Below, piece after piece: positions 50,801 to 62,645 of a DNA stretch of 64,000 nt. The translations under genes and the position numbers were made by a program. A model generated the notes under the pieces. The model was not told the DNA's origin. It searched no databases and saw only the letters and a program-made list of their open reading frames with translations. Position 1 is the stretch's first letter; each line of letters begins with the position of its first letter. Source of the stretch: Phenylobacterium kunshanense (GTDB taxonomy: Bacteria; Pseudomonadota; Alphaproteobacteria; Caulobacterales; Caulobacteraceae); NCBI RefSeq assembly GCF_003254525.1, contig NZ_QFYS01000002.1, positions 558,001-622,000 of the forward strand. The letters are read 5' to 3'.

Positions 50801-50971
50801 GCCGTGGCGGTGATCGGCGGCCTGATCACCTCCACGGTCCTGTCGCTGGTGCTGGTGCCCGTCGTCTATCGCTTCGTCGACGACTTCGAGAGCTGGCTCC
50901 GGCCGAAGCTCGCCCGGCTGATCACGCCTCGGGAAGAGCCGCATCCGGCCGCGCCGGAGGATCGCCTGTAG
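47849..50971 (+). CDS. RND efflux transporter permease (HAE-1/AcrB-like)
   Basis: A 1040-residue inner-membrane proton antiporter with 12 predicted helices and two large periplasmic loops. Features are the N-terminal NPIPVAVLFIGLLMSGLIAY, PVVAVTITQSGAAPGEMETQ, the proton-relay Asp pair in TM4 (GILVDDAIVEIENIEKRVER), and the TM10-12 region LIGFLMLLGLAAKNSILLVE. Together with the preceding OMP and adaptor genes it forms a complete pump. Substrates cannot be predicted. The divergent TetR gene is the probable regulator. Confidence 0.97.
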   Translation: MSQPHGSFAISAWAIRNPIPVAVLFIGLLMSGLIAYSGLAVKQYPNIQFPVVAVTITQSGAAPGEMETQITRPVEDAIAGVTGVNNISSVVTQGVSTTSVEFEIGENLQKKTDEIRSKIDQSRAQLPRDIDEPQVTQVEVDSAAPILTYAVAAPTMSDEELSWFVDDTVGRVLQTAKGVAQVSRVGGVAREINVVVDPDRLAARGLTATQVNNALRGFQLDAPGGRLIVGGREQTLRVLGTVKTVEQLRDLTIPTGTGSFVRLADVADVGDGASEVRGFARLNGRPVVGFQVSKTKEASDVDAEDAVIAKLAEIEKANPGVKFSKIFSSVEETRASFRATQHVLAEGMVLAAVVVFFFLRDWRATAITALAMPISLIPTFFVMKLGDFSLNMVTLLALTLVIGILVDDAIVEIENIEKRVERGARPFQAALEGADAIGLAVVATTMAIVVVFTPVSFMPGIPGQFFREFGLTVSVAVLFSLVVARLVTPLMAAYFLKAKPHAKPRKPFEGFYRNVLEWALAHRIVASIVGAIIFVASLALVPMLPQGFQPAGDPDYMYVEIQGPPGATPADMDLTAQRIDALFRKQPEVTNVFVQIGSTVANFGPGMSSGGGDLRKGTATILLRADRSASGDDIRNRLREELRKIPDARLGFLSFEGGAGFQQILTGDNPANLEKAALELERQMRTLPEVADPKQANPPVGPEIVIRPRADEAARLGVSSDAIASVVRIATVGDIDANVAKFNEGERRVPIRVRLPASARTDLQRLRDLQVPTASGGTTTLGSVADISFQAGPARIDRLNRERRMSVEAELNGGYQLGEAQKAVNGLPIMKNLPEGVRPAAIGTSEAMAELFGGFAMAIFAGVAMIYGVLVLLFRSFFKPVVILSALPLAVGGAFLGLLTFNLSLSIPSLIGFLMLLGLAAKNSILLVEYAIEREREGMSQHDALIEACRERARPIVMTTFAMAAGMLPTAFALEKGAEFRQPMAVAVIGGLITSTVLSLVLVPVVYRFVDDFESWLRPKLARLITPREEPHPAAPEDRL

Positions 50972-51057
50972 GCGGTCTTCCCCGCGCCGCGGGGGCGGTT
51001 GACGCAAGGTTGTGCTTGGAAGTGCGTAATTAACGGGCGCCACTGCACAATGGCTGG

Positions 51058-53721
<2,664 letters not shown>

Positions 53722-53791
53722 CGGAGCGGCGAGGCGGCGGGCCATCGAGCGCCGACTCGACTAGGCTGTACAAAACGCCAGAGATCGCAGG

Positions 53792-55324
53792 ATGCCGCCG
53801 CCCACCGCCCCGAACGACCCTCGCGTCCGCGCGGCGAAGCTCGAGCGGGCTGGCGACCTGGAGGGCGCCCTCGAAGCCTACCAGGCGGCGCTGGCGCGGA
53901 CGCCCGATGATCCCGACCTCCTGGCGAACGTCGCCGGCCTCGCCGCGCGCCTGGACATGCCCGAGGCGGCGGCCAAGCTCTGGGACCGCGTGGCCGGCAT
54001 CGATCCCACGCGCCTGGACGCGGTGGACGGCCAGGCCGCAGCGCTACGCGAACTGGGCCGGTTCGACGAGGCGATCGAACGCCTTCGCGCGGCCCTGATG
54101 GCGCATCCCGAGGAGGGGCGCCTCTGGAACACCCTGGGCGTCACCCTGCTTCGGCAAGGCCAGCCTGAGACCGCGCTGCCCTTCTTCGACGAGGCGGCGC
54201 GGCTGGATCCGAAGTCCGCGACGGCGGTCTACAACCGCGGCAACGCCCGTTTCGATCTTGCCGACCTCCCGGCGGCCCGGGCGGATTTCGACCTCGCCCG
54301 CAAGCTGGCGCGCAAGCCCGCTGACGTCGCCACCATCGACTTCGCCTATGCGACCCTCCTCCTCGCCATGGGGGAGGTGGGCGCGGGCTGGGACGCCTAT
54401 GAAGCCCGGTTCTCCCGAGACCTGCCCGGAGCGCCGGTGTTCGACATGCCCGGTCGGCGCTGGCGACCTTCGGACAAGCTGGAAGGCCAGCACGTCCTGG
54501 TGGTCGCGGAGCAGGGGGTGGGCGACGAGGCGATGTTCGCCAATGTCCTGCCCGATCTGGTCGAGGCGCTGGGCCCGCAGGGGCGGCTCCATCTGGCCGT
54601 CGAGCCGCGCCTCGTCGACCTGTTCGCGCGCAGTTTCCCGGAGGCGACGGTAAGCGCGCACGCCACCGACAGCGTCGGAGCCCGCCGCCGCCGCCGGGCT
54701 CCCGGCGCGCCGCGTTCGGTGCAGCTCTGGACGCCGATGGGCTCGCTCTGCCGGCGCTTCCGCCGCACGGCGGCGGACTATCCGCGAACCGTCGGCTACC
54801 TGAAGTCCGACCCGCGGCGGGTCGCGCACTGGCGGACCTGGATCGGCGCCGGCGCTCCGACCGTGGGCGTCACCTGGCGCAGCGGCAAGCTCCTGGGGGA
54901 CCGACGGCGCCTCTATCCGCCGATGGAGGACTGGGCGCCGCTGCTGCGGACGCCCGGCGTACGGTTCGTGAACCTCCAATATGGCGAGTGCGCGGACGAG
55001 CTGGCCGCGTTCCGCAGCGCCACGGGCGCCGAGATCCTTGAGCCGCCGGGCCTCGACATCCGTGAACATCTCGACGACCTGACCGCGCTCTGTGGCGCGC
55101 TCGACCTCATCGTGGCGGCGGGCAACGCCACCAGCGCGCTCGCCGGTGCGACCGGCGCGCCGGTGGCCCTGCTGCGCGCGCCCGCGTCCTGGGCCGGGCT
55201 CGGGACGGGGGGCTATCCCTGGTACCCGCAGGTCCGCGTGCTGGCGCCGTCCGTTCCGGGCGACTGGGCCGAGCCCATGGCGCTGGCCGCGGCCTTGGCG
55301 GCGTCGCTGACCCGCGGCAGGTGA
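53792..55324 (+). CDS. TPR-repeat protein with glycosyltransferase-like C-terminal domain
   Basis: A 510-residue protein. The N-terminal half (about 10-190) contains TPR units such as ERAGDLEGALEAYQAALART, LGRFDEAIERLRAALMAHPE and LPFFDEAARLDPKSATAVYN. The C-terminal half resembles the GT-B fold found in TPR-linked GT9/GT41-like proteins: VVAEQGVGDEAMFANVLPDL, VGVTWRSGK and LDLIVAAGNATSALAGATGA. Caulobacter FlbA-type flagellar proteins have this build, so a role in surface or flagellin glycosylation is possible, but no flagellar genes are nearby. Confidence 0.8.
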   Translation: MPPPTAPNDPRVRAAKLERAGDLEGALEAYQAALARTPDDPDLLANVAGLAARLDMPEAAAKLWDRVAGIDPTRLDAVDGQAAALRELGRFDEAIERLRAALMAHPEEGRLWNTLGVTLLRQGQPETALPFFDEAARLDPKSATAVYNRGNARFDLADLPAARADFDLARKLARKPADVATIDFAYATLLLAMGEVGAGWDAYEARFSRDLPGAPVFDMPGRRWRPSDKLEGQHVLVVAEQGVGDEAMFANVLPDLVEALGPQGRLHLAVEPRLVDLFARSFPEATVSAHATDSVGARRRRRAPGAPRSVQLWTPMGSLCRRFRRTAADYPRTVGYLKSDPRRVAHWRTWIGAGAPTVGVTWRSGKLLGDRRRLYPPMEDWAPLLRTPGVRFVNLQYGECADELAAFRSATGAEILEPPGLDIREHLDDLTALCGALDLIVAAGNATSALAGATGAPVALLRAPASWAGLGTGGYPWYPQVRVLAPSVPGDWAEPMALAAALAASLTRGR

Positions 55325-55325
55325 T

Positions 55326-56315
55326 CTACAGCTCGCCGCGCAGGATCCGGCCGTACTGGTCCGGGTCGACGTTGCCCCCTGACAGGACGAGCCCGACGGT
55401 CCCCGCGCCCGGGATCTTGCCGGCCAGCAGGGCGGCGAGGCCCGCCGAGCCGCCCGGCTCCACCACCAGCTTCAGCACCCGGAAGGCGTAGCGCACCGCC
55501 TCGGCCACCTCGGCGTCGGTGACGACTGCGATGTCCGAGACGTGCCGCTGGACGATCGGGAAGGTCAGTTCGCCCGGGCAGGGCGTCTCCAGCGCGTCGC
55601 ACAGGGTGCGATGCGTCGGCGTCATCGGGCGCCGCTCGCCGGCCCGCAGCGACTGCAGGGTGTCGTCGTAGCCCGCCGGCTCCACGCCGATCAGGGTGGT
55701 CGCCGGCGACAGCGCCTTCACCGCCGTGGCCACGCCGGCCAGCAGGCCGCCGCCGCTGCACGGCGTCATCACCACGTCGAGCGTGGCGTCCAGCGTCTGC
55801 GCCTGGCGGACCAGCTCAAGGCCCGCCGTGCCCTGGCCGGCGATGATGTGCGGGTCGTCGAAGGCCGGCACGATCACCGATCCGCGCTCCTCGGCGATCG
55901 CCGCGGCGATCTTCTCGCGGCTCTCGGTCAGCCGGTCGTAGAACTTCACCTCCGCGCCATAGCCGGCGGTGGCCTCGGCCTTCACCTTCGGCGCGTCGGC
56001 CGGCATGACGATCACGGCGGGGACGCCCAGCAGCTTCGCCGCCAGCGCCACGCCCTGGGCGTGGTTCCCGGAGGAGAACGCCACGACCCCACGGGCCTTT
56101 TCCTCGGCCGTGAGCTGAACCAGCCGGTTGAAGGCCCCGCGGAACTTGAACGCCCCGACGCGTTGCAGCGTCTCGGGCTTGATCAGTACGCGCCGGCCCA
56201 GGTGCTCGTTCAACGCCGGGCTCTCGATCAGCGGCGTCTCGACCGCCCAGCCTTTCAGACGGCCGGCGGCGGTCTCGATGTCGGCCAGCGAAATGGCGAG
56301 GTCCGCGCCGCTCAT
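55326..56315 (-). CDS. Threonine/serine dehydratase (fold-type II PLP enzyme)
   Basis: PLP enzyme converting threonine to 2-oxobutanoate or serine to pyruvate, 329 residues. The Schiff-base lysine is K57 in [12 protein letters not shown], the phosphate/asparagine loop SSGNHAQG is at 81-88, and the glycine loop is [10 protein letters not shown]. There is no C-terminal ACT domain, so it is the short, catabolic or serine-racemase-like type rather than the allosteric IlvA. Its ATG overlaps the VOC gene stop by four bases. Confidence 0.92.
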   Translation of the reverse strand: MSGADLAISLADIETAAGRLKGWAVETPLIESPALNEHLGRRVLIKPETLQRVGAFKFRGAFNRLVQLTAEEKARGVVAFSSGNHAQGVALAAKLLGVPAVIVMPADAPKVKAEATAGYGAEVKFYDRLTESREKIAAAIAEERGSVIVPAFDDPHIIAGQGTAGLELVRQAQTLDATLDVVMTPCSGGGLLAGVATAVKALSPATTLIGVEPAGYDDTLQSLRAGERRPMTPTHRTLCDALETPCPGELTFPIVQRHVSDIAVVTDAEVAEAVRYAFRVLKLVVEPGGSAGLAALLAGKIPGAGTVGLVLSGGNVDPDQYGRILRGEL

Positions 56316-56731
56316 TTCTCGAACACCATCTCGTCGCGCGCGAAGGCCTTGAACTCCAGGGCGTTGCCGCTGGGGTCGAGGAAGAACATGGTCGCCTGCT
56401 CGCCGGGCAGGCCCTTGAAGCGGATCTGCGGCTCGATCACGAACTTCACCCCGGCGGCCTTGAGGCGCTCGGCCAGGGTCTCCCACTCGGGCAGGCTGAG
56501 GATCACGCCGAAGTGGCGCACCGGCACCTGCTCGCCGTCGACGGCGCTGGTGGACTTGTGGCCCACCTCGTCGGGCGCCAGGTGGGCGACGATCTGATGG
56601 CCGCGGAAGTCGAAGTCGATCCAGTGCTCGCTCGACCGTCCCTCGGGGCAGCCCAGCAGGCCGCCGTAGAAGGCGCGGGCCTCGGCGAGATCGCGAACCG
56701 GGAAGGCGAGGTGGAAGCGCGGGATGTCCAT
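56312..56731 (-). CDS. VOC (glyoxalase-like) family protein
   Basis: A 139-residue two-module VOC-fold protein. It starts [20 protein letters not shown] with [12 protein letters not shown], then [26 protein letters not shown], and [15 protein letters not shown], which carries the usual C-terminal Glu ligand. Probably a metal-dependent lyase, dioxygenase or isomerase; the substrate is unknown. It is upstream of and translationally coupled to the dehydratase gene. Confidence 0.88.
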   Translation of the reverse strand: MDIPRFHLAFPVRDLAEARAFYGGLLGCPEGRSSEHWIDFDFRGHQIVAHLAPDEVGHKSTSAVDGEQVPVRHFGVILSLPEWETLAERLKAAGVKFVIEPQIRFKGLPGEQATMFFLDPSGNALEFKAFARDEMVFEK

Positions 56732-56873
56732 GGCCGGCTGATAGCTCGCAGCGGCCTTGAGGGCGAGAGCCACATGGTCTAAAGCGGCGCGCGAATTTGA
56801 TCTCCGCTTCCCCGCCGAGCACCTGTCGAAGGGCCGGGAGGCGTATCCGGGCAGGTCGGGAGATCGTATCCAG

Positions 56874-58160
<1,287 letters not shown>

Positions 58161-58298
58161 GGTCGACGGGGCCTGCTCAAAATGAGTTGGCGGCTCGGTC
58201 GGCCGCTGGTCGCCGCCTGAAGGTCGGCGAGTGTCATCAAGCCATCCTTTACGGGTTGGCGACTATGACGTCGGTGGTTCTGGGGGAGAGCTAAGCTC

Positions 58299-59117
58299 TT
58301 GTTCGACGCCGACAAACGGCAAATCCTGAAGATGGCGCCCAAGCTGAGGCGGGTGCTGATCGCCGACCCACAGCCGGCGAGCGCGCGGCTGTTCGCCGAG
58401 CTGATGCGCGACATCTCTCAGTCCCACGTCTGGACCGCCCAGACCACCGAGCGGGCGTTGAAGCTGGCCGAGACCGTCGATCCGCAGCTCATCGTCCTGG
58501 AACTCGGCGACGACCGCGTCGACGGCCTGGCCATCGCCAGGAAGATCCGCCGCTCGTCCTGGACCTGCCGGCAGGCGCCGATCATCACGATCACGGGCGC
58601 GGCCACCGCGGCCATGATCCTGGCCGCCCGGGACGCCGGCGTGCACGAATTCCTGCGCAAGCCCTACAGCATGAAGGACCTGCTTCGCCGCCTCGAGGCG
58701 GTGACGCTGAAGGAGCGGGACTGGGTCGAGGGCGTCAGCTACATCGGTCCCGACCGTCGGCGGTTCAACTCGGGCGAATACGCCGGCCCGCTCAAGCGCA
58801 AGACGGACGGGAACGAGACGCCCTTCCAGCAGAAGATCAACCAGGCGCTGAAGATCATCCGGGCCGCCGTGGCCGCCGCCGAGACCGACCCCAGCCAGGC
58901 GATGCGCGCCATGCTGACCCAGGCGACGACGCTGCAGTCCATGGCCACCGACTTCAAGATGACCCTGGCCGCGTCCGAGTTCTATCGGCACCTCACCCGG
59001 CACACCCAGTCGGGCGCCCCGCTGACGCGGGCCGAGGCCGAGAAGTGGGCCGCGCCGCTGCTGGCCTTCCTGCCGAAGGACGCCGACGGCGACCGCAAGT
59101 CCAGCGCCGCCGCCTGA
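58299..59117 (+). CDS. Receiver-like protein with Glu at the phosphoacceptor site
   Basis: A 272-residue protein. Residues about 17-133 are a receiver fold (RRVLIADPQPASARLFAELM ... FLRKPYSMKDLLRRLEAV) with the conserved Thr region (ITITGAA) and Lys (K121 in LRKPY). The site equivalent to the phosphoaccepting Asp is E68 in LIVLELGDDRVDG, and the N-terminal acidic pair is reduced to one Asp (D23). It may therefore be a constitutive or non-phosphorylated pseudo-receiver. The remainder (140-272) is helical with no recognised DNA-binding fold. The start is best read as TTG 58299, eight bases after GGGGGAGAG; ATG 58332 is the alternative. Confidence 0.8.
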   Translation: MFDADKRQILKMAPKLRRVLIADPQPASARLFAELMRDISQSHVWTAQTTERALKLAETVDPQLIVLELGDDRVDGLAIARKIRRSSWTCRQAPIITITGAATAAMILAARDAGVHEFLRKPYSMKDLLRRLEAVTLKERDWVEGVSYIGPDRRRFNSGEYAGPLKRKTDGNETPFQQKINQALKIIRAAVAAAETDPSQAMRAMLTQATTLQSMATDFKMTLAASEFYRHLTRHTQSGAPLTRAEAEKWAAPLLAFLPKDADGDRKSSAAA

Positions 59118-59125
59118 CGGCCGCC

Positions 59126-60193
59126 CTACCGGAAGATCTCCAGGGGCGCGCCGGCGGCGGGGTCGTAGGCCCGCCAGTCCACGCCTAGAGCCTTCAACGC
59201 CGTGGCTGCGATCTGATTGCTGCCGGCGCAACCGGCGACCTGCGCGCCGGGCGCGATGTCCGGACCGATGATCGCCGTCCAGGTCGCGTCGGACTCGGCA
59301 AAGATCGGCCTGCCATGGTGCTTCCAGGCGTCGGCCTTGCCCTTGCCGCGGCCGTGGTCGGTGGTGACGATCAGCGTCGTCCGTCCGGCGTAGTCCGGAT
59401 CGCTCTGCAGGGTCCGCCACAGCTCGGCGATGAAGGCGTCGGTCCGCTGGGCGGCGCCCAGCGTCAGGTCGTAGCGGCCCTCGTGGGCGAAGTCGTCGGT
59501 CTCGCCATAGGCGATATAGAGCACCTTCGGCCGGGTGCGCTTCAGCGCCTCGAGCGCATAGGCGTGGGTCAGCATGTCGAGCCGGACCGTCGCCCAGATG
59601 CGGGGGGCGCCCTGCTGCATCCTGGCGATCGCCGCCTCGGCCGGGCTGGCTGTGGGCGCATCCTCCCAGCCCGCGTTCACGGGCACGCCGCTGCGCTCGG
59701 GGTTGATGATGTCGCGGAACGTTCGCCATGAGCCGACGGCCTGGACGCGACCGGCGAACTCCGGCCGGCGGTTCAGCCATTCCAGGACGGTGACGTTGCG
59801 GTTGGGCCCGTGTTCGTTCGAGGTGATCGCCGGGTCGGGCCGCCCCGTCAGGATCTCGTTGTAGCCGGGGTACGAGAACCACTTGTCGTTCGCCACGGCC
59901 ATGCATGAGCCGTGATCGCGGTCGCCGATCAGCACGCCCTGGCGGCCGACCACGTCGGCCAGGAACGGCATCAGGGCGCGCCGCCGGTCGGCCGCCTCCA
60001 CGAACGGCTTCACCAGCGCGGCCTCGTGGACGAAGGCCTTGTCGGCGGCCCGCTGCGGATCGGCGCCTCGGAAGACCTCGGTCCAGTCGAGGCCGTCCAG
60101 GGTGACCAGCACCAGCCGCCGCTCGGCGGCCCCGGCCGAAGCCGGGGCCAGGAGCGCGAGCAGCCAGGCGATGAGGATGATCGCGCCCCGCAT
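59126..60193 (-). CDS. Exported alkaline-phosphatase-superfamily phosphodiesterase
   Basis: A 355-residue enzyme with a Sec signal (MRGAIILIAWLLALLAPASA). Metal-site motifs of the alkaline phosphatase/NPP superfamily are LVLVTLDGLDWTEVF (D33), YGETDDFAHEGRY and LIVTTDHGRGKGKADAWK. The nucleophile is probably in the FSYPGYNEILTGRPD region, but I cannot fix the residue. It likely releases phosphate or alcohol from phosphodiesters or monoesters in the periplasm. The gene follows a TonB-dependent receptor by two bases on the same strand, suggesting uptake and cleavage of one substrate. Confidence 0.85.
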   Translation of the reverse strand: MRGAIILIAWLLALLAPASAGAAERRLVLVTLDGLDWTEVFRGADPQRAADKAFVHEAALVKPFVEAADRRRALMPFLADVVGRQGVLIGDRDHGSCMAVANDKWFSYPGYNEILTGRPDPAITSNEHGPNRNVTVLEWLNRRPEFAGRVQAVGSWRTFRDIINPERSGVPVNAGWEDAPTASPAEAAIARMQQGAPRIWATVRLDMLTHAYALEALKRTRPKVLYIAYGETDDFAHEGRYDLTLGAAQRTDAFIAELWRTLQSDPDYAGRTTLIVTTDHGRGKGKADAWKHHGRPIFAESDATWTAIIGPDIAPGAQVAGCAGSNQIAATALKALGVDWRAYDPAAGAPLEIFR

Positions 60194-60195
60194 GG

Positions 60196-62517
60196 TCAGA
60201 ACTGCTTGCGGACGGTGACGAACGCCTGCCGCGGCGCGCCGGGCAGCAGCGTCTGGCTATCGCCGCGCAGCGGGAAGCCGTTGGAGTTGATCGTCGAGAT
60301 GTAGTCCTTGTCGAACAGGTTGCTCACGTTGGCCTGCACCTCCAGGCCCTCCAGCCACGGCGAGCCCGAGAACCGGTAGCCGACGGTCAGGTCCGCGATG
60401 GTCTGCGAGGGCACGCTGCGATCGTTCTCGTAGGTGAAGTAGCGCTTGGTCATGTGCGAGACCGAGACCCGCCCGAAGAATCCGTCGCTGTCGTACGACA
60501 GCTCAGCCTTCAGGATGTGGCGCGGCGTGTCCACCGTGGTCTTGCCGGCGGTGCGGGCCACGACGGCGCCGTTCCCGTCGAAGGTGTCCTCATCGTACTC
60601 GCTGTCGTTGAAGGCGTAGGAGCCGAAGGCCGACCAGTTCTCGGCGAAGTTCCAGGTCCCCACGGCCTCGAAGCCCTTGGCCGTCACGCCGCCCACGTTG
60701 GACAGCGCCGACGGGTTGCCGACGATCCCCGAGCCCACCGGCACCGAGAACAGGCGGTCCTTGAACTTCACGTGGTAGGCCGCGAGCACGCCCTGGAAGT
60801 CGGCCGTGCGGAAGCGCCAGCCGGCCTCGAAGGTGTCGGAGATTTCGGGCTCCAGCGTGTTGCGGATCGCGTCGAACCCGGCCTTGTTGGACGAGAACGG
60901 GCCCGAGGTGCCCGAGCTCGGGAAGGCGCGCATGTTGCGCGCGTAGCCCACGAACAGTTCGCTGTCGTCGCTGAGGGCGTAGCGGGCGCCAGCCTGGGGC
61001 AGGAAACCTTCCTTGGCTTCGATCGTCCCGTTCTTCTCCAGCGACGCCGTGCGGGCGAAGACCGTCCGGCCCTCATTCTCCACCGACAGGGCGGCAAAGC
61101 CGAAGTTGACCGACAGCTGGTCCGTCACGGTCCAGGTGTCCTGCACCCAGGCCTTCAGGGTCGTCGTCTGGAAGTCGTACTCCCAGTCCGTGCGGAAGGC
61201 CCCGTCCTGCATCTGCAGGGCCGAGCGCTGCGGCGCGGCGCGGTTCAGGCCGTAGTAGCGGCGGGCCTGGTTGAAGTCGTTGTCCTCGTACCAGACGCCG
61301 GCGTTCACCGCGTGCGCGCCGAGGTTCAGCGTCGCGCCGGCGATCACGCCGTAGCGGCTGAGCTCGTACTCGGTGGTGCGGATCGAGATCGGCGCGTCGT
61401 TGCTGGTCGCGCCGGCGACGCCGTAGTTCGGCGACGGCACATAGGGCGTGAACCACAGGCCCTGGCCCTCGTCCTCATGGCCGTACAGCGTGGCCTTGAA
61501 GTCGACGATCTCGCCCATCGGCATGCGCAGGGTGATGGCCCCCAGCAGGTCGTCCCGCAGGCCGGCGGCGTCATAGTAGGCGTCGTCCACCGAGGCGAAC
61601 GGGGCGGGGTAGGTCGTGCCCGCCGACGGGAAGCGCGGCGTCACGCCGGTCTCGCCGCGGTTGTTGGCGATCTCGGCGATCTGTACGGCCAGCGCCCAGT
61701 TGCCGGTCAGGTTGTCCCAGTTCGAGCCCAGTCGGTCGATCATCCCGAGCGACAGGTCCTGGTAGTCCTGCTCGCGGCGCTGGGACCAGTTCAGCCAGCC
61801 GGTCACCGAGCCCTCACCGATCGGCTGGACGACCTTGAAGTTCACCTGCTGGTGCTTCTGCTTGCCGTCGCCCTTCCACTTGTCGGCGCTGTTGCGCGAA
61901 TAGCTGAGGTAGCCGCGCGCGCCCGTCGGCAGTTCGCCGCTCTCCACGCGCACGAAGCCGCGCCAGGTCTGGTCGCTGCCGACCGTGCCGGCCACAAAGG
62001 CGCCGAACCGCTCGGCGGGATCGCGGGAGACGTACTTCAGCGCGCCGCCGAGGTTGTTCGACGAGGCGATGTCCAGCGCGCCCGCGCCCTGGGCCAGCTC
62101 GACGCCGCCGACGTTCTCGCCGGCGATGGCGCGGCTGATGTGCAGGCCGTTGTGGTTGCCGTAGGTCATGTCGCCCAGCGGCACGTCATCCAGGGTGAAG
62201 CCGAGCTGGCCCTGGTTGAAGCTGCGGATCGAGATCCGCGCCGACCATTCATAGGCGCCGAAAGGGTCGGCGGCCTGGAAATTCACGTTCGGCAGCTTCT
62301 CCACCAGCTTCAGCGGGCTGGCGCCCGGCATTTCCAGCGAAAGCTCCTCGCCCGAAACGCTCTGGACCTGCCGCGTTTCGCCGCGACCCAGGATAACCAC
62401 CTCGGCGACCGAGCTGTCAGCGGCGGCTTCGACGGCGGCCTCGGCGGCGAGCGCCAGGCCCGGCGTGGTGAAGGTGAGCGCGGCCAGGGCCGCACCCGTC
62501 AGCAGGCGGATCTTCAT
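60196..62517 (-). CDS. TonB-dependent outer-membrane receptor
   Basis: A 773-residue beta-barrel receptor. It has a Sec signal (cleavage near ALA-A), a TonB-box-like VAEVVILG, a plug domain (about 60-165: SGEELSLEMPGASPLKLVEK, RISIRSFNQGQLGFTLDDVP, NNLGGALKYVSR) and the barrel to a C-terminal Phe (PRQAFVTVRKQF). Motif SNLFDKDYISTINSNGF near the end is typical. It is upstream of and nearly touching the exported phosphodiesterase, which is the best clue to its ligand: a phosphate ester. No Fur or Pho box was identified with confidence. Confidence 0.95.
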   Translation of the reverse strand: MKIRLLTGAALAALTFTTPGLALAAEAAVEAAADSSVAEVVILGRGETRQVQSVSGEELSLEMPGASPLKLVEKLPNVNFQAADPFGAYEWSARISIRSFNQGQLGFTLDDVPLGDMTYGNHNGLHISRAIAGENVGGVELAQGAGALDIASSNNLGGALKYVSRDPAERFGAFVAGTVGSDQTWRGFVRVESGELPTGARGYLSYSRNSADKWKGDGKQKHQQVNFKVVQPIGEGSVTGWLNWSQRREQDYQDLSLGMIDRLGSNWDNLTGNWALAVQIAEIANNRGETGVTPRFPSAGTTYPAPFASVDDAYYDAAGLRDDLLGAITLRMPMGEIVDFKATLYGHEDEGQGLWFTPYVPSPNYGVAGATSNDAPISIRTTEYELSRYGVIAGATLNLGAHAVNAGVWYEDNDFNQARRYYGLNRAAPQRSALQMQDGAFRTDWEYDFQTTTLKAWVQDTWTVTDQLSVNFGFAALSVENEGRTVFARTASLEKNGTIEAKEGFLPQAGARYALSDDSELFVGYARNMRAFPSSGTSGPFSSNKAGFDAIRNTLEPEISDTFEAGWRFRTADFQGVLAAYHVKFKDRLFSVPVGSGIVGNPSALSNVGGVTAKGFEAVGTWNFAENWSAFGSYAFNDSEYDEDTFDGNGAVVARTAGKTTVDTPRHILKAELSYDSDGFFGRVSVSHMTKRYFTYENDRSVPSQTIADLTVGYRFSGSPWLEGLEVQANVSNLFDKDYISTINSNGFPLRGDSQTLLPGAPRQAFVTVRKQF

Positions 62518-62645
62518 GTCTATTCCCCTCGTTCGCGCCGCGCGTTGGCGGCGTCGGATCGGGGGCCCGCGTAGCAGGGGTTTTTGACGGCCAAGGCGCA
62601 GCTTGGCTCAACTTTTGTGGCAGTCGTCACACGCGCGGGGACTGG

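Noticed and set aside
50980..50994. Hairpin CCCCGC-GCC-GCGGGG after the RND permease
   Set aside because: Six-base stem, tiny loop and no T tract; likely chance in GC-rich DNA.
56757..56783. TTGAGG/TCTAAA promoter for purA
   Set aside because: Spacing is only 15 bases and both hexamers are weak matches.
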